A DNA stretch of 6,557 nucleotides from Oscillibacter sp. (GTDB taxonomy: Bacteria > Bacillota > Clostridia > Oscillospirales > Oscillospiraceae), in assembly GCA_009773995.1 (NCBI GenBank), contig VSMY01000131.1, positions 1 through 6,557 of the forward strand. Reading direction: 5' to 3'. Below the pieces are notes generated by a model that did not search any database, was not told the origin of the DNA, and saw nothing but the letters and a program-made list of their open reading frames with translations. Positions 6,133 to 6,557 of the stretch are shown here, piece after piece. The translations under genes were made by a program, and so were the position numbers. Each line of letters opens with the position of its first letter. The first letter of the stretch is position 1.

Positions 6133-6149
6133 CGGCGGCCTGTCCGCCG
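6133..6149 (+). promoter_or_regulatory. Hairpin abutting the glpP ribosome binding site
   Basis: CGGCGG (6133-6138) pairs with CCGCCG (6144-6149) around a 5-nt loop. The stem ends directly before GGAGGGAG (6151-6158), which stands 7-10 nt before the glpP ATG. Such a stem could tune ribosome access, or be bound by an RNA-binding protein such as GlpP itself; the second idea is speculation. Confidence 0.35.
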
Positions 6150-6165
6150 GGGAGGGAGACCGCTT

Positions 6166-6557
6166 ATGCAGACAAAGCTGAATCTCTTTGTAGAAGCCAT
6201 GCAGGACGCTCCGGTCATCGCCGCCGTCAAGAACGACGAGGGGCTGGACCGGGCCCTGAGCTCCGGCTGCACCGTGGTGTTCCTGCTCTATGGGACCATT
6301 TTGAACATCGGAGAGCTGGTCCGGCGGGTCAAGGAGGCCGGAAAGCTGGCCTTTATCCACATCGACCTGATTGAGGGGATGTCCGCCCGGGATATCTCCG
6401 CCGAGTACATAGCCAGCCGCACCGGGGCCGACGGCATTATCTCTACCCATCCCAATCTGATTCGCCGGGCCAGGGAACTGGGGCTTTTGACCATACAGCG
6501 CTTTTTTATGCTGGATTCCCTGTCCTTTGCCAACGTGCTGCGCCAGAGCTCCAACGC
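6166..6557 (+). CDS. glpP: Glycerol-3-phosphate-responsive antiterminator GlpP, N-terminal part
   Basis: The first 130 codons of a protein whose family is about 180-190 residues; the rest lies beyond the window edge. It matches GlpP closely along its whole visible length: APVIAAVK at 15-22, VVFLLYG at 37-43 followed by ILNI, FIHIDLIEGMS at 63-73, ADGIISTHPNLI at 88-99 and QRFFMLDS at 111-118. The protein has a small TIM-barrel-like fold and, in B. subtilis, binds glycerol-3-phosphate and then acts on leader mRNA of glp genes (glpFK, glpD) to allow read-through of a terminator and stabilise the message. The ATG is supported by GGAGGGAG 7-10 nt upstream. It diverges from the transporter operon across 487 nt. 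In many Firmicutes it sits beside glpK/glpF/glpD; those may follow beyond the edge. Confidence 0.93.
   Translation, partial: MQTKLNLFVEAMQDAPVIAAVKNDEGLDRALSSGCTVVFLLYGTILNIGELVRRVKEAGKLAFIHIDLIEGMSARDISAEYIASRTGADGIISTHPNLIRRARELGLLTIQRFFMLDSLSFANVLRQSSN

Noticed and set aside
1..6557. CRISPR array, tRNA, rRNA, insertion sequence or attachment site
   Set aside because: No spaced direct repeats, cloverleaf patterns, transposase-like genes or terminal repeats were seen; the window reads as ordinary chromosomal metabolic and transport genes.

Overview
The window looks like chromosomal DNA from a GC-rich Firmicute, probably a gut Oscillospiraceae/Clostridia relative. The basis is strong AGGAGG-type ribosome binding sites, a GlpP-type antiterminator, a Firmicute-style lipoprotein signal on the binding protein, and GC-rich coding DNA broken by one AT-rich intergenic stretch at about 5930-6120. 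The organism is an inference from style, not from a marker gene.

Layout. Positions 1-161 (+) are the last 52 codons of a family 5 peptide-type solute-binding protein. Positions 162-351 hold no gene but contain a GC-rich hairpin (288-316) lying between convergent genes. From 5678 down to 352 runs a six-gene minus-strand operon, in transcription order: MalG/PotC-type permease (5678-4833), ABC ATPase (4812-3847), lipoprotein solute-binding protein (3749-2571), MalF-type permease (2532-1687), glycerophosphodiester phosphodiesterase (1619-960) and GNAT acetyltransferase (957-352). Positions 5679-6165 are a divergent control region: a probable operon promoter, a leader of about 290 nt with several hairpins, and probably the promoter of the gene on the other side. 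From 6166 to the edge (+) is the first 130 codons of glpP, the glycerol-3-phosphate-responsive RNA-binding antiterminator.

How the parts fit. A complete ABC importer (binding protein, two permeases, ATPase) is co-transcribed with a cytoplasmic phosphodiesterase that releases glycerol-3-phosphate from glycerophosphodiesters, and is divergent from a regulator whose known ligand is glycerol-3-phosphate. The simplest reading is a Ugp-like uptake-and-cleavage module for deacylated phospholipid headgroups or glycerol-3-phosphate, with GlpP sensing the product. It is not a textbook Ugp set: the two permease genes are split to opposite ends of the transporter genes, the binding protein and MalG-type permease look more like the YnjB/PotC-type families than UgpB/UgpE, and the phosphodiesterase departs from three conserved motifs. 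The substrate is inferred from context only. The long structured leader next to an antiterminator gene is the most interesting feature for follow-up, although its GC-rich hairpins lack clear U tracts.
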